Shown: positions 23,797 to 32,134 of the stretch, in pieces | How the letters are laid out: each line of letters opens with the position of its first letter | Numbering within the stretch: the stretch's first letter is position 1 | Origin: Candidatus Dadabacteria bacterium CSP1-2 | GTDB lineage: Bacteria; Desulfobacterota_D; UBA1144; Nemesobacterales; CSP1-2 | Direction: 5' to 3' | DNA: 33,182 nucleotides | Assembly: GCA_001443445.1 (NCBI GenBank) | Contig: LDXN01000007.1 | Span: 40,209 to 73,390, forward strand | Position numbers and translations under genes: made by a program | The notes under the pieces: generated by a model | Told to the model about the DNA's origin: nothing | Database searches by the model: none | The model's input: only the letters and a program-made list of their open reading frames with translations

Positions 23797-25119
23797 ATGC
23801 GTATAGTAATTATTGGAGCGGGAGATGTAGGAACGTTTCTTGCGAAGGGTCTTTCAGCAGAACACGACATTATAGTTATTGAAAAAAACAAGGAGAAGGT
23901 CGAGCGGATTAAAGAATCCCTTGACGTACTCGTCATACATGGCGATGGAGATAATCCTGCTATTTTGAAAGAAGCCGAGATAGAAAAAGCAGATATAGTG
24001 CTTGCTGTTTCGGGAGACGATCGAACAAATATCCTGTCATCGCATCTCGCTCACTCTTTTGGGATCTCAAGGGTTATCGCACGCATTGATGACCCAAATT
24101 ACCTCGAATACCCTAAGCTTTTCAGGAGAGAGGAAATATTCACAGTAAATTCTGGAGCAATACTTGCCGAGAAAATCACTGGTCTCATAAGTGCTCCATT
24201 TGCTTGGAGAACCGAAAAATTTGCGATGGGTAAAATCCAGATGCTTAAACTCAAGATTGAAGAGGGTACGCCGATCGTTGGGAAAAAACTCTCTGAACTT
24301 GGTCCTCCTAAAGCCTGGATATTTGTAGCAATATCAAGAAAGGGGAAAATCACTATACCAACTGGAGAAACGAGTCTTAAAGCAGGGGACTATATTTTTG
24401 CTTTAGGGATTCCTTCTGTCCTCGCAAGGCTTGAGGAACTTCTCGGTGTAAAAGAGAAGGGAATAGAATCCGTTGTTATTATGGGTGGCGGAAGACTCGG
24501 AAGGATTGTGGCAAGGAATCTTTCAGAACACGGGATTTCAGTAAAATTAATCGAGAGCAATCCTCAACGAGCAAAAGCCACTGCAGAGGAGCTGCCAAAC
24601 GTGTTGGTATTTAACGGCGATGGAACTGATAGCGAAACCCTAAAGGATGCCGGAGCTACGTCTGCTGATTATTTTATAGCCCTCACAGGAGATGATGAAA
24701 ATAATGTTCTTAGTGCACTTCTTGCAAAGAATCTGGGAACAAAGAGAAATATAGTTCTATACACAAAATCTGATTATATAAACGTTATTGAGTCAATAGG
24801 TGTGGATAGGGCTATAAGCATGAGACTTGTTACGGCCAATGAAATTTTAAGCTGCCTTCATCTTGGAGGGGTAACACACGTTGCACTTCTCGAAGAGGGA
24901 AAGGCCGAAGTGCTAGAGTTTGAGTTAACAAAAAATACAAAAATCCTTGGTACCCCGCTTAAAGAAGCAGATTTTCCAACCGGGGCAATCGTGGGTATAG
25001 TTGTGCGTGGAAACGATGTAATTATACCAAGGGGTGAGTTTGTGCCTTTGATTGGAGATAGACTTATTATTTTTGCTCTTCCAGAAGCGATAAAAAAAGT
25101 AGAGAAAATACTCGGCTAG
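23797..25119 (+). CDS. trkA: Trk potassium uptake regulatory protein TrkA
   Basis: TrkA is the cytoplasmic NAD-binding gating ring of the Trk potassium transporter. The 440 residues contain two copies of an RCK unit. The first RCK-N domain (1-140) carries the Rossmann loop IGAGDVGTFLAKGL at 6-19, an acidic strand end VIEKN and NILSSHLAHS. A TrkA-C domain occupies about 145-220. The second RCK-N (about 225-350) has MGGGRLGRIVARNL and DGTDSETLKDAG, and a second TrkA-C closes the protein (about 365-440). The double unit is standard for the large form of TrkA. It overlaps trkH by one base (TAGTG), so the pair is cotranslated. Confidence 0.95.
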   Translation: MRIVIIGAGDVGTFLAKGLSAEHDIIVIEKNKEKVERIKESLDVLVIHGDGDNPAILKEAEIEKADIVLAVSGDDRTNILSSHLAHSFGISRVIARIDDPNYLEYPKLFRREEIFTVNSGAILAEKITGLISAPFAWRTEKFAMGKIQMLKLKIEEGTPIVGKKLSELGPPKAWIFVAISRKGKITIPTGETSLKAGDYIFALGIPSVLARLEELLGVKEKGIESVVIMGGGRLGRIVARNLSEHGISVKLIESNPQRAKATAEELPNVLVFNGDGTDSETLKDAGATSADYFIALTGDDENNVLSALLAKNLGTKRNIVLYTKSDYINVIESIGVDRAISMRLVTANEILSCLHLGGVTHVALLEEGKAEVLEFELTKNTKILGTPLKEADFPTGAIVGIVVRGNDVIIPRGEFVPLIGDRLIIFALPEAIKKVEKILG

Positions 25120-26570
25120 TGAACGTCAGAATCTCTTTTCAAGTTATAGGAAATTTTTTAAAATTTCTGGGGCTGCTTATGCTTGTTCCGACCATCTGCT
25201 CTCTTATCTATGGAGAGGATGACCATCGGGCTTTTGTCGTTTCAGCCTTCTTGACCACCTCGTTTGGATTTGCTCTAGAAAAATTATCAAAGACATCTGA
25301 TGAGCTGGAAGAATTCCACAGAAAGGAGGGATTTCTTATTGCCAGCCTGATTTGGATTACCGCCAGTATTTTTGGAGCGATTCCGTATATTCTATCAGGC
25401 GTTTTTAAAAACCCGATTGACGCGCTTTTTGAATCTATGTCCGGGTTTACTACGACAGGAGCAAGCGTTATAAAAAATGTTGAAATCTTACCACATGGAA
25501 TTTTATTCTGGAGAAATTTTACCCAGTGGCTGGGCGGTATGGGGATAATAGTTCTTGGAATTGCTATTCTTCCAAGGCTGGCAGTTGGAGGAATGCAGCT
25601 TATGTCTCTTGAGGCTCCTGGACCAACGACTGAGAAACTCACACCTAGAATAGCTGAAACAGCAAAAAAACTGTGGGGCGTTTATTTGATCCTTTCCGGT
25701 CTTCAGGTTTTGCTGCTCTTTCTCGCTGGAATGCCCCTTTTCGACTCTGTTGTTCACATGTTTGGCACCATGTCAACAGGTGGATATTCTATTAAGAGCC
25801 TGAGCATCGGGGCTTACGGGGGTCCGCTTATAGACATTATCATCATAGTTTTTATGTTTATTGCCGGAATGAATTTTGTACTTCACTATAGGCTTTTCAA
25901 GGGGGATTACAAAAGGCTCTTGAGCGATTCCGAGTTCCGATTCTATTTCTTTTTAAACATAGGTGCAATCCTATTTGTTACCTTAGAACTTTGGATAAGG
26001 ATGTATCCAAGTTTTCTCGAGGCTTTGAGATTTGCTTCATTTCAGGTGGTTTCGATAGTGACCACAACAGGTTTTGCTACAACTGATTTCGACATCTGGC
26101 CACCCTTTTCAAAATGGCTTCTTTTCATACTTATGTTTATCGGAGGTTGCGCTGGTTCAACCTCAGGTGCTATTAAAAATATACGTATAATGATTCTTCT
26201 TAAAAAGGGTTTTAATGAGATTAACAAGCTGATTTATCCAAAAGCAGTTTTGCCGATACGACTAGGAAAGAAAGCGGCTACCGAGGAGGTTGTATCAAGC
26301 ATTACTGGGTTCTTTTTACTCTATCTTTTGATTTTTCTTATTGCTACACTGCTTATTATGGCTGACGGTGTTCCGATTATTACTACAATTTCTGCATGTG
26401 CGGCAACAATTGGAAACGTGGGTCCTGGACTTGGGGAGGTAGGACCGTCTCTAAATTACGCTGGTCTTTCTGGATTTACTAAGATAATTCTATGTCTTCT
26501 AATGCTTCTTGGAAGGCTCGAACTCTATACAATACTAATCCTTTTTGTCCCTTTATTCTGGAAGAAGTAA
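25119..26570 (+). CDS. trkH: Trk potassium uptake membrane protein TrkH
   Basis: The ion-conducting subunit of the Trk system, 483 residues with about ten hydrophobic segments grouped in four M1-P-M2 repeats. Pore-loop glycines of the selectivity filter are visible in SMSGFTTTGASV, MFGTMSTGGYS, VSIVTTTGFATTD and AATIGNVGPGLGEVG. GGCAGSTSGAIKNIR, the conserved gating-loop segment, is also present. The start is GTG at 25119, overlapping the TAG stop of trkA; this gives the family's normal N-terminus and matches cotranslation. It ends in an aromatic-lysine tail LFWKK, usual for TrkH. Confidence 0.96.
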   Translation: MNVRISFQVIGNFLKFLGLLMLVPTICSLIYGEDDHRAFVVSAFLTTSFGFALEKLSKTSDELEEFHRKEGFLIASLIWITASIFGAIPYILSGVFKNPIDALFESMSGFTTTGASVIKNVEILPHGILFWRNFTQWLGGMGIIVLGIAILPRLAVGGMQLMSLEAPGPTTEKLTPRIAETAKKLWGVYLILSGLQVLLLFLAGMPLFDSVVHMFGTMSTGGYSIKSLSIGAYGGPLIDIIIIVFMFIAGMNFVLHYRLFKGDYKRLLSDSEFRFYFFLNIGAILFVTLELWIRMYPSFLEALRFASFQVVSIVTTTGFATTDFDIWPPFSKWLLFILMFIGGCAGSTSGAIKNIRIMILLKKGFNEINKLIYPKAVLPIRLGKKAATEEVVSSITGFFLLYLLIFLIATLLIMADGVPIITTISACAATIGNVGPGLGEVGPSLNYAGLSGFTKIILCLLMLLGRLELYTILILFVPLFWKK

Positions 26571-26746
26571 AACTGGTTTTGAGCCGGTTTCTACGCTTGA
26601 ATCGGGACATATGTCTTTCATTAAAACCCCATAGTAAACCTTCGACTTTTAGAAAAGTTATGGTAACATTCAGGAAATTTATCATTTGAAGAACCTTTGG
26701 GAAAATTTTCTACTTGCTTAAATAGCTTTTTGGGATAAATAGAAAA

Positions 26747-26869
26747 ATGACGAATAGACAACAGACCTCGATTCTTCTGAGTTCTGGTGATAATATTACG
26801 AAGCGCGATGTCCTTTTTATTCTTGGTGAGGAAAAGGCAATTGAAGGGTTTAAGAAGCTTAAGACATGA
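26747..26869 (+). CDS. Possible 40-residue small protein upstream of ribF
   Basis: An ATG frame of 40 codons whose stop codon overlaps the ribF start (ATGA), a layout typical of translational coupling. The product is basic and soluble, ending VLFILGEEKAIEGFKKLKT. A GGGAT sequence about 12 bases upstream is a weak ribosome-binding site. No known family is recognised. It could be a leader frame whose translation controls ribF, a real small protein, or chance. Confidence 0.4.
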   Translation: MTNRQQTSILLSSGDNITKRDVLFILGEEKAIEGFKKLKT

Positions 26870-27786
26870 AAGTGATCTTTGACCCAGAAGTACCTCTTAA
26901 GTTTTCTACCTCTGCAACAATTGGAATTTTTGATGGAGTTCACATCGGGCACAGAAGAATTATTAGTCTTCTGAGAAAGGATGCTAGAGAAAAGGGTATT
27001 AGTTCTTGTGTGATAACCTTCCACCCCCATCCGCAAAAGGTGCTACGCGGGATTGATGTTCCACTTATAGTTCCGCTCAAAGAAAGGTTTAGGCTTCTTG
27101 AAAAAGAGGGTGTGGATGTTACTGTGTGCTACAGTTTCACAAAAGAATTTGCATCTGTTCAGGCAGAGGATTTTGTTAGAGATATGCTAGTTGGAAGACT
27201 TGGCATTAGAACTATATTTGTCGGTCCGGATTTCTTCTTTGGAAGAAATAGGGAGGGGAACATTAATCTTCTTGAGGCAATGGGAAAAACTTATAACTTT
27301 GAGATTAGAAGGGTTGAGCCTGCTTTATTGGACGGTGAGGTTATAAGCAGTACTACTATAAGAAAACTAATCGAGGAAGGCATGGTAAGGAAAGCAGCAA
27401 GGTTTCTTGGCTATTCATTTTCAATAGAAGGGACAGTTAAAGAAGGAGAGAGAAGAGGAACAAAGCTAGGATTTCCAACTGCTAACATTGATACCGAGTG
27501 GAAATTACTGCCAAAAAGGGGTGTATATGTTACATGGGCTCATTTAGGTGGCGAAAGGTTTGAAAGCATTACAAATGTAGGCGTTCGTCCTACTTTTGGC
27601 GACAATCAACTAATAGTGGAAACCCATATAATTGATTTTAAGGGTGACGTCTATGGAAAACCTATTAGGATTGAGTTTGTAGATAGATTAAGGGACGAGA
27701 GAAGATTTGAAAGCATTGATGCGCTTGTTGAACAGATATCGAGGGATGTAAAAAGAACTAAAGAGATCTTTTCTGAACTTATTTAA
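26866..27786 (+). CDS. ribF: Bifunctional riboflavin kinase/FAD synthetase
   Basis: RibF makes FMN from riboflavin and then FAD, with the two activities in separate domains. The 306 residues include the adenylyltransferase domain (1-185) with GIFDGVHIGHR at 20-30, FHPHPQKVL near 52, VGPDFFFGRNREG near 118 and ISSTTIRKLIEEG near 161. The flavokinase domain (about 186-306) has TKLGFPTANID near 199-209 and TNVGVRPTF near 240. Length and motif order are normal. The ATG overlaps the stop of a possible 40-residue frame. It lies 46 bases before aroE on the same strand. No FMN riboswitch was recognised upstream. Confidence 0.96.
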   Translation: MKVIFDPEVPLKFSTSATIGIFDGVHIGHRRIISLLRKDAREKGISSCVITFHPHPQKVLRGIDVPLIVPLKERFRLLEKEGVDVTVCYSFTKEFASVQAEDFVRDMLVGRLGIRTIFVGPDFFFGRNREGNINLLEAMGKTYNFEIRRVEPALLDGEVISSTTIRKLIEEGMVRKAARFLGYSFSIEGTVKEGERRGTKLGFPTANIDTEWKLLPKRGVYVTWAHLGGERFESITNVGVRPTFGDNQLIVETHIIDFKGDVYGKPIRIEFVDRLRDERRFESIDALVEQISRDVKRTKEIFSELI

Positions 27787-27832
27787 GCGATTTTTGATTC
27801 GAGTGTATCTATCACAATGAAGGGGAGCCGCT

Positions 27833-28681
27833 TTGATTATAAAAGCAACTACTAAGGTTTATGGGATATTTGGTCATCCAGTAAACCATAGTCTATCTCC
27901 CCAAATGCATAACGCTGCTTTTCAGGCGCTACGACTTGACTGTATCTATCTAGCCTTTGATATACACCCAAAGGATTTTGAGATAGCCGCTCGCGCTATT
28001 AAGTCAATGGGGATTTCTGGAGTAAATATTACGATTCCTCACAAAGAGAGCATAATTTTTTTTCTGGATGAAATCTCTCCTGAAGCAAATATCACAGGTG
28101 CAGTGAACACTGTAAAAAACGTGGATGGGAAACTCATAGGATATAACACCGATGTCAGCGGTTTTCTAAGAGCGATAAAGGAGGATTTAGGTTTTCATCC
28201 AAAGGGGCTAAGTGCAACTGTAGTAGGAGCAGGTGGTGCAGCGCGTGCCGTTCTTACATCTCTTTGCATGAACGAGGCATACCAGGTTTACGTGATTAAT
28301 AGAACCTTGGATAAAGCAAAGAGATTGGCCTCGGAGTTTAAAAAGGGCTTTAAAGATACCTTTATACAAGCTGTTTCTCTCGACGATAAAGACGAGATAA
28401 AAAATATTCTAGGTAAAACTAATCTTCTTGTGAATGCTACATCAGCAGGAATGAAAGGAGTTGATTCAGTTGAAATACCATTAGAGTACCTTCAAAAAGA
28501 AGCGGTGATCTATGATCTAGTTTATGATCCCCGTGAGACAAATCTCCTCAAAACTGCGAAGGAATTAGGACACAAGGCATCTGGGGGATTGAGCATGCTT
28601 CTCTATCAGGGGGTAGAAAGCTTTGAGATATGGACAGGTAAAGACGCTCCGATTGGCGTCATGAAAAAGGCACTTGAGTGA
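27833..28681 (+). CDS. aroE: Shikimate dehydrogenase (NADP-dependent)
   Basis: AroE reduces 3-dehydroshikimate in aromatic amino-acid synthesis. The 282-residue protein has the substrate motif NHSLSPQMHN at 18-27, NITIPHK with catalytic Lys71, GAVNTV at 89-94 and NTDVSGF with Asp107. The NADP loop GAGGAARAV lies near 132-140, followed by NRTLDKAKRLA, and the C-terminal GGLSMLLYQG completes the active site. The start is TTG: AGGGGAG lies 5 bases upstream, and the nearby ATG at 27817 is in another frame. It follows ribF closely and may be cotranscribed with it. Confidence 0.96.
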   Translation: MIIKATTKVYGIFGHPVNHSLSPQMHNAAFQALRLDCIYLAFDIHPKDFEIAARAIKSMGISGVNITIPHKESIIFFLDEISPEANITGAVNTVKNVDGKLIGYNTDVSGFLRAIKEDLGFHPKGLSATVVGAGGAARAVLTSLCMNEAYQVYVINRTLDKAKRLASEFKKGFKDTFIQAVSLDDKDEIKNILGKTNLLVNATSAGMKGVDSVEIPLEYLQKEAVIYDLVYDPRETNLLKTAKELGHKASGGLSMLLYQGVESFEIWTGKDAPIGVMKKALE

Positions 28682-28723
28682 ATTAGAATAGGTTAGGGGT
28701 GGATGATTAATTGATTAATTTAA

Positions 28724-28752
28724 TTGACAATCCCTTTTATGATAATTAAACT
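28724..28752 (+). promoter_or_regulatory. Sigma-70 promoter for leuA
   Basis: TTGACA (28724-28729), 17 bases, TAAACT (28747-28752). The start near 28759 leaves a leader of about 28 bases, too short for a leucine attenuator. Confidence 0.5.
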
Positions 28753-28786
28753 TTTAGACTGGTTTTAATGTATGGAAGCTTGTTAA

Positions 28787-30331
28787 ATGGATACTGGATT
28801 AGTAAAGGTATTTGATACAACTCTTAGAGACGGGGAACAAGCGCCTGGCTGCGGTATGACGCCTGAGGAAAAGCTTAGGGTAGCATATCAGCTTGAAAAA
28901 TTAGGGGTGGATGTTATCGAGGCTGGTTTTCCAGTTTCATCTGAAGGGGATTTTCAATCAGTAAAGCTCATTTCGGAGAGCATTAGATCATGTGAAATTG
29001 CAGGGCTTTGCAGGGCTAACTTTAACGATATAGATAGGGGTTGGGAGGCAGTAAAAGGAGCTGAAAGCCCTAGGATTCATACATTTATCGCAACCTCTAA
29101 TATTCACTTGAAACATAAGCTTGGTAAAACGAGGGATGAAGTATTAGAAATCATAGGTGCAGCGGTTAAACATGCAAAGCGATATACAGAGAATGTAGAG
29201 TTTTCATGTGAGGATGCAACAAGGACGGAGCTTGATTACTTATGCAAGGCCGTAGATATTGCTATAAAGGCTGGAGCTATAACGATTAACATCCCAGACA
29301 CAGTTGGATACACAGTGCCTGAGGAATTTTCCTATATCATAAGAACCTTGAAGGAGAGGGTACAGGATCTTGATAAGGTAACACTAAGTGTGCATTGTCA
29401 TAACGACTTAGGACTGGCTGTAGCAAACTCTATTGCTGCAATTAAGGAGGGCGCGAGGCAAGTTGAATGCACTATTAATGGCATTGGAGAAAGGGCAGGG
29501 AACGCTTCACTTGAAGAGATCGTGATGACTCTTAAGGTACGCCATGACCGTAATCCTTTTAAAACTAGGATCGTTACTGAACAGATTTATCCAACAAGCA
29601 GGCTTGTAGCTCAGGTTACTGGAGTTAATGTTCAGCCAAATAAGGCGATAGTAGGGGCAAACGCCTTCGCACATGAGGCTGGCATTCATCAAGATGGCGT
29701 TCTCAAGGAAAGAATAACATACGAAATTATGAAACCAGAGGAGGTAGGAATTCCTTCGAATAAAATAATCCTTGGAAAGCACTCCGGAAGACACGCTTTT
29801 AGACGCCGTCTTGAGGAATTTGGGTATTTTCTTAATGAGAGCAATTTTCAGCGAGCATTTCAAAGGTTTAAGGACTTGGCTGATAAGAAGAAATATGTAT
29901 TTGACGAGGATATAGAAGCGCTAATTAGTGATGAGTTTATCCGTTCGTCTGATTTCTACAAGCTTATTTCTGCAAATTTTGCAAGTGGAACTGACATGCG
30001 ACCTGTTGCAACTCTAAGGCTTTTGATAGATGGAGAAGAGGTCACTGTGTCTGAATACGGGGATGGTCCTGTTGATGCAGCATATAAAGCCATCTCAAAA
30101 GCAACAAGAATAACTCCTAACCTAGAACATTACATTGTGGCCGCAATCACAGGTGGTACCGATGCGCAGGGCGAAGTTACAGTGAGAATAGAGGAGGATG
30201 GTATTGTTTCTCAGGGGTTGGGTGCAAGCACTGATATTATAGTCGCAAGTGCAAAAGCCTTTATAAATGCACTAAATAAACTCCGCTGGAGAAAAGAGCA
30301 TCCAAAACAAGCCTCTACTAAAGGGGTTTAG
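28787..30331 (+). CDS. leuA: 2-isopropylmalate synthase
   Basis: LeuA condenses acetyl-CoA with 2-oxoisovalerate in the first committed step of leucine synthesis. The 514 residues form a TIM-barrel catalytic domain with [13 protein letters not shown] at 9-21 (metal Asp10), [10 protein letters not shown] near 47, the metal-binding [14 protein letters not shown] near 202-215 and [13 protein letters not shown] near 235. A linker follows with [10 protein letters not shown] and [10 protein letters not shown], then a C-terminal regulatory domain (about 380-505) ending [16 protein letters not shown], where leucine feedback inhibition acts. All features are normal for the long bacterial form. Homocitrate or citramalate synthase is a less likely alternative. 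GGAAG precedes the ATG. Confidence 0.95.
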   Translation: MDTGLVKVFDTTLRDGEQAPGCGMTPEEKLRVAYQLEKLGVDVIEAGFPVSSEGDFQSVKLISESIRSCEIAGLCRANFNDIDRGWEAVKGAESPRIHTFIATSNIHLKHKLGKTRDEVLEIIGAAVKHAKRYTENVEFSCEDATRTELDYLCKAVDIAIKAGAITINIPDTVGYTVPEEFSYIIRTLKERVQDLDKVTLSVHCHNDLGLAVANSIAAIKEGARQVECTINGIGERAGNASLEEIVMTLKVRHDRNPFKTRIVTEQIYPTSRLVAQVTGVNVQPNKAIVGANAFAHEAGIHQDGVLKERITYEIMKPEEVGIPSNKIILGKHSGRHAFRRRLEEFGYFLNESNFQRAFQRFKDLADKKKYVFDEDIEALISDEFIRSSDFYKLISANFASGTDMRPVATLRLLIDGEEVTVSEYGDGPVDAAYKAISKATRITPNLEHYIVAAITGGTDAQGEVTVRIEEDGIVSQGLGASTDIIVASAKAFINALNKLRWRKEHPKQASTKGV

Positions 30332-30336
30332 ACTTA

Positions 30337-30461
30337 GTGATTTGTGAATCGTGGCTCGTGTATCAAATCGTTCGACTGAGCCTGTAGTGAGCCTGTTGAA
30401 CTGCTCACGATGAAGTCACGAATCACAAACACGAACCACAAGTTGTAAACCCAGAGCCACG
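30337..30461. repeat. Inverted-repeat element between leuA and the AAA+ gene
   Basis: TTTGTGAATCGTG (30341-30353) is matched by CACGAATCACAAA (30417-30429), 13-bp arms with one mismatch. CGTGGCTC (30350-30357) and GAGCCACG (30454-30461) are perfect arms. Inside lies an 11-base tandem, TGAGCCTGTAG/TGAGCCTGTTG (about 30377-30398). The unit ends four bases before the ATG of the next gene. It resembles dispersed intergenic repeats. Confidence 0.7.
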
Positions 30462-30464
30462 AAA

Positions 30465-31952
30465 ATGCCTTTCCCCACCGAAACAATTAAAAGATACATT
30501 GCTGCAAGATACCCTATTCTCTATCTTGTATCATTGGAGGAAGATAGAGTTGAGAGGATGTTATCGCTTCTTGGATCAAGGCTTTTTACAAGCCCTATTA
30601 AGTTTTATACGTGGTCCTGTATAAACGGGTTAAGAAGCAACGGAATTGAAATAGAAAATACGAATGATCTGATTCAGGCTTTAGACAGGATTACAAGAGA
30701 AGAAGAGACGGGATTTTATCTCTTTAAAGACCTCCATTTCTTTCTTAACGATCCCAGATTAATTAGAAAGCTCAGGGAAGTTTATAGGGCTCTCAGAACT
30801 AGCTACAAAACCCTCTTCATACTTTCTCCTTCTTTAAATCTTCCTAACGAACTTGAAAGAGAGGTAACAGTAATTGACATCGGCCTTCCGGATGCAGATG
30901 AGGCCGGAAAGATTTTTGACCTTGTAATAAATTCCAATAAAGACTTTGAGAAGATTCAAAGCTCGCTTAACCCAACAATTAGAGAAAAATGTATCCGAGC
31001 AATGCTCGGGCTTGGATCAATGGAGATGGAGCTTGCCTTAATAAAAATTCTTTTGGGAAGAGAAAGCATTGGTGAAGAGTCAATTGAAGCGATTTTGGAA
31101 GAAAAGGCTCAGCTTGTAAGGAAATCCGGAACACTTGAGTTTGTAAGAACCCGTATTGGCTTAGATGACATCGGAGGGCTTGAAAACCTCAAAGAGTGGC
31201 TTCGAACAAGGGCTCTAGCCTTTTCTAGTGAGGCCAAAAGGTTCGGGCTTGACATGCCAAAGGGTGTTCTACTAATGGGTATTAGCGGTTGTGGGAAGAG
31301 CCTTTGTGCTAAAGCAGTAGCTACGGCATGGGACCTTCCACTCTTGAGACTCGATTTAAATCAAGTCTACAGTGGCGCTTTCGGTAGTCCTGAGGAGGCT
31401 TTTAGAAAATCTATAAAGACAGTTGAGGCGATTGCCCCCTGTGTTATGTGGATTGACGAGATAGAGGCCGGGATAACAAGAAGCGGTGAGAAGGCAAGCG
31501 ACAGCCCGGCATCAAGGATATTTGGTTATTTTCTTACCTGGATGCAAGAAAGGGAGCATGCAGTCTTTATAACTGCTACTGCAAACCAGATAGACTTGCT
31601 TCCTCCTGAGATCTTGAGAAAGGGTAGATTTGACGAGATATTTTTCGTCCCACTTCCATCTCACAAAGAAAGAAAGGAGATATTTAGAATCCATCTTCTT
31701 CGCCGCGGACGAAATCCGGATTCCTTTGATTTAGACTCGCTTGCCAAGAATACAGATGGGCTTAGTGGTGCTGAAATTGAACAGGCTGTTGTCACAGCGC
31801 TCTTTGATTCATTCTCTAAGGGAAAGGAGCTAGATGAAAGGGAGTTAATAATAGCGTCATCTTCAATCGTTCCCCTATCCATAACTATGCGAGAAGAGAT
31901 TTCAAAGCTAGAGCGCTGGTCATCAAATCGAGCGGTAAAAGCATCAAAATAA
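30465..31952 (+). CDS. AAA+ ATPase, Ycf46 family
   Basis: A 495-residue cytoplasmic protein. The first 215 residues are a divergent, probably inactive ATPase-like region (YPILYLVSLEEDRVERML, GFYLFKDLHFFL). The AAA+ module follows (about 225-485): GGLENLKEWL, Walker A GISGCGKS at 272-279, Walker B VMWIDEIEAG near 327-336, sensor-1 ITATANQIDLLPPEILR and the arginine stretch RKGRFDEIFFVPLP, then the lid with LSGAEIEQAV. This order matches the Ycf46-type ATPases of plastids and many bacteria, related to FtsH/CDC48 modules; their biological role is unsettled. No ribosome-binding site precedes the ATG, since an inverted-repeat element occupies that position. It stands alone downstream of leuA. Confidence 0.88.
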   Translation: MPFPTETIKRYIAARYPILYLVSLEEDRVERMLSLLGSRLFTSPIKFYTWSCINGLRSNGIEIENTNDLIQALDRITREEETGFYLFKDLHFFLNDPRLIRKLREVYRALRTSYKTLFILSPSLNLPNELEREVTVIDIGLPDADEAGKIFDLVINSNKDFEKIQSSLNPTIREKCIRAMLGLGSMEMELALIKILLGRESIGEESIEAILEEKAQLVRKSGTLEFVRTRIGLDDIGGLENLKEWLRTRALAFSSEAKRFGLDMPKGVLLMGISGCGKSLCAKAVATAWDLPLLRLDLNQVYSGAFGSPEEAFRKSIKTVEAIAPCVMWIDEIEAGITRSGEKASDSPASRIFGYFLTWMQEREHAVFITATANQIDLLPPEILRKGRFDEIFFVPLPSHKERKEIFRIHLLRRGRNPDSFDLDSLAKNTDGLSGAEIEQAVVTALFDSFSKGKELDERELIIASSSIVPLSITMREEISKLERWSSNRAVKASK

Positions 31953-32134
31953 ACATAGCTTCATTAATATGCTCTGATTTTAAAATACTACATTTATTGC
32001 ATCTAACAATTGCGATAGATCTATATTTACAAGCTAAAACGGGAATAAGATATTTAACATTTCACCAATGTGGATGGAAAAAAAAGGTGTAATAGCAGTT
32101 GGAAAAATTAGATGGGATAAAAGGAGGATAAAGC

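Noticed and set aside
26570-26590. AAACTGG/CCGGTTT hairpin after trkH as a terminator
   Set aside because: One wobble pair and no T-run; too weak to call.
26571-26865. FMN riboswitch before ribF
   Set aside because: None of the conserved RFN elements (such as the AGGGC and GATTC cores) was found.
28682-28786. Leucine attenuator before leuA
   Set aside because: The predicted leader is about 28 bases, with no leucine-rich frame or hairpin pair.
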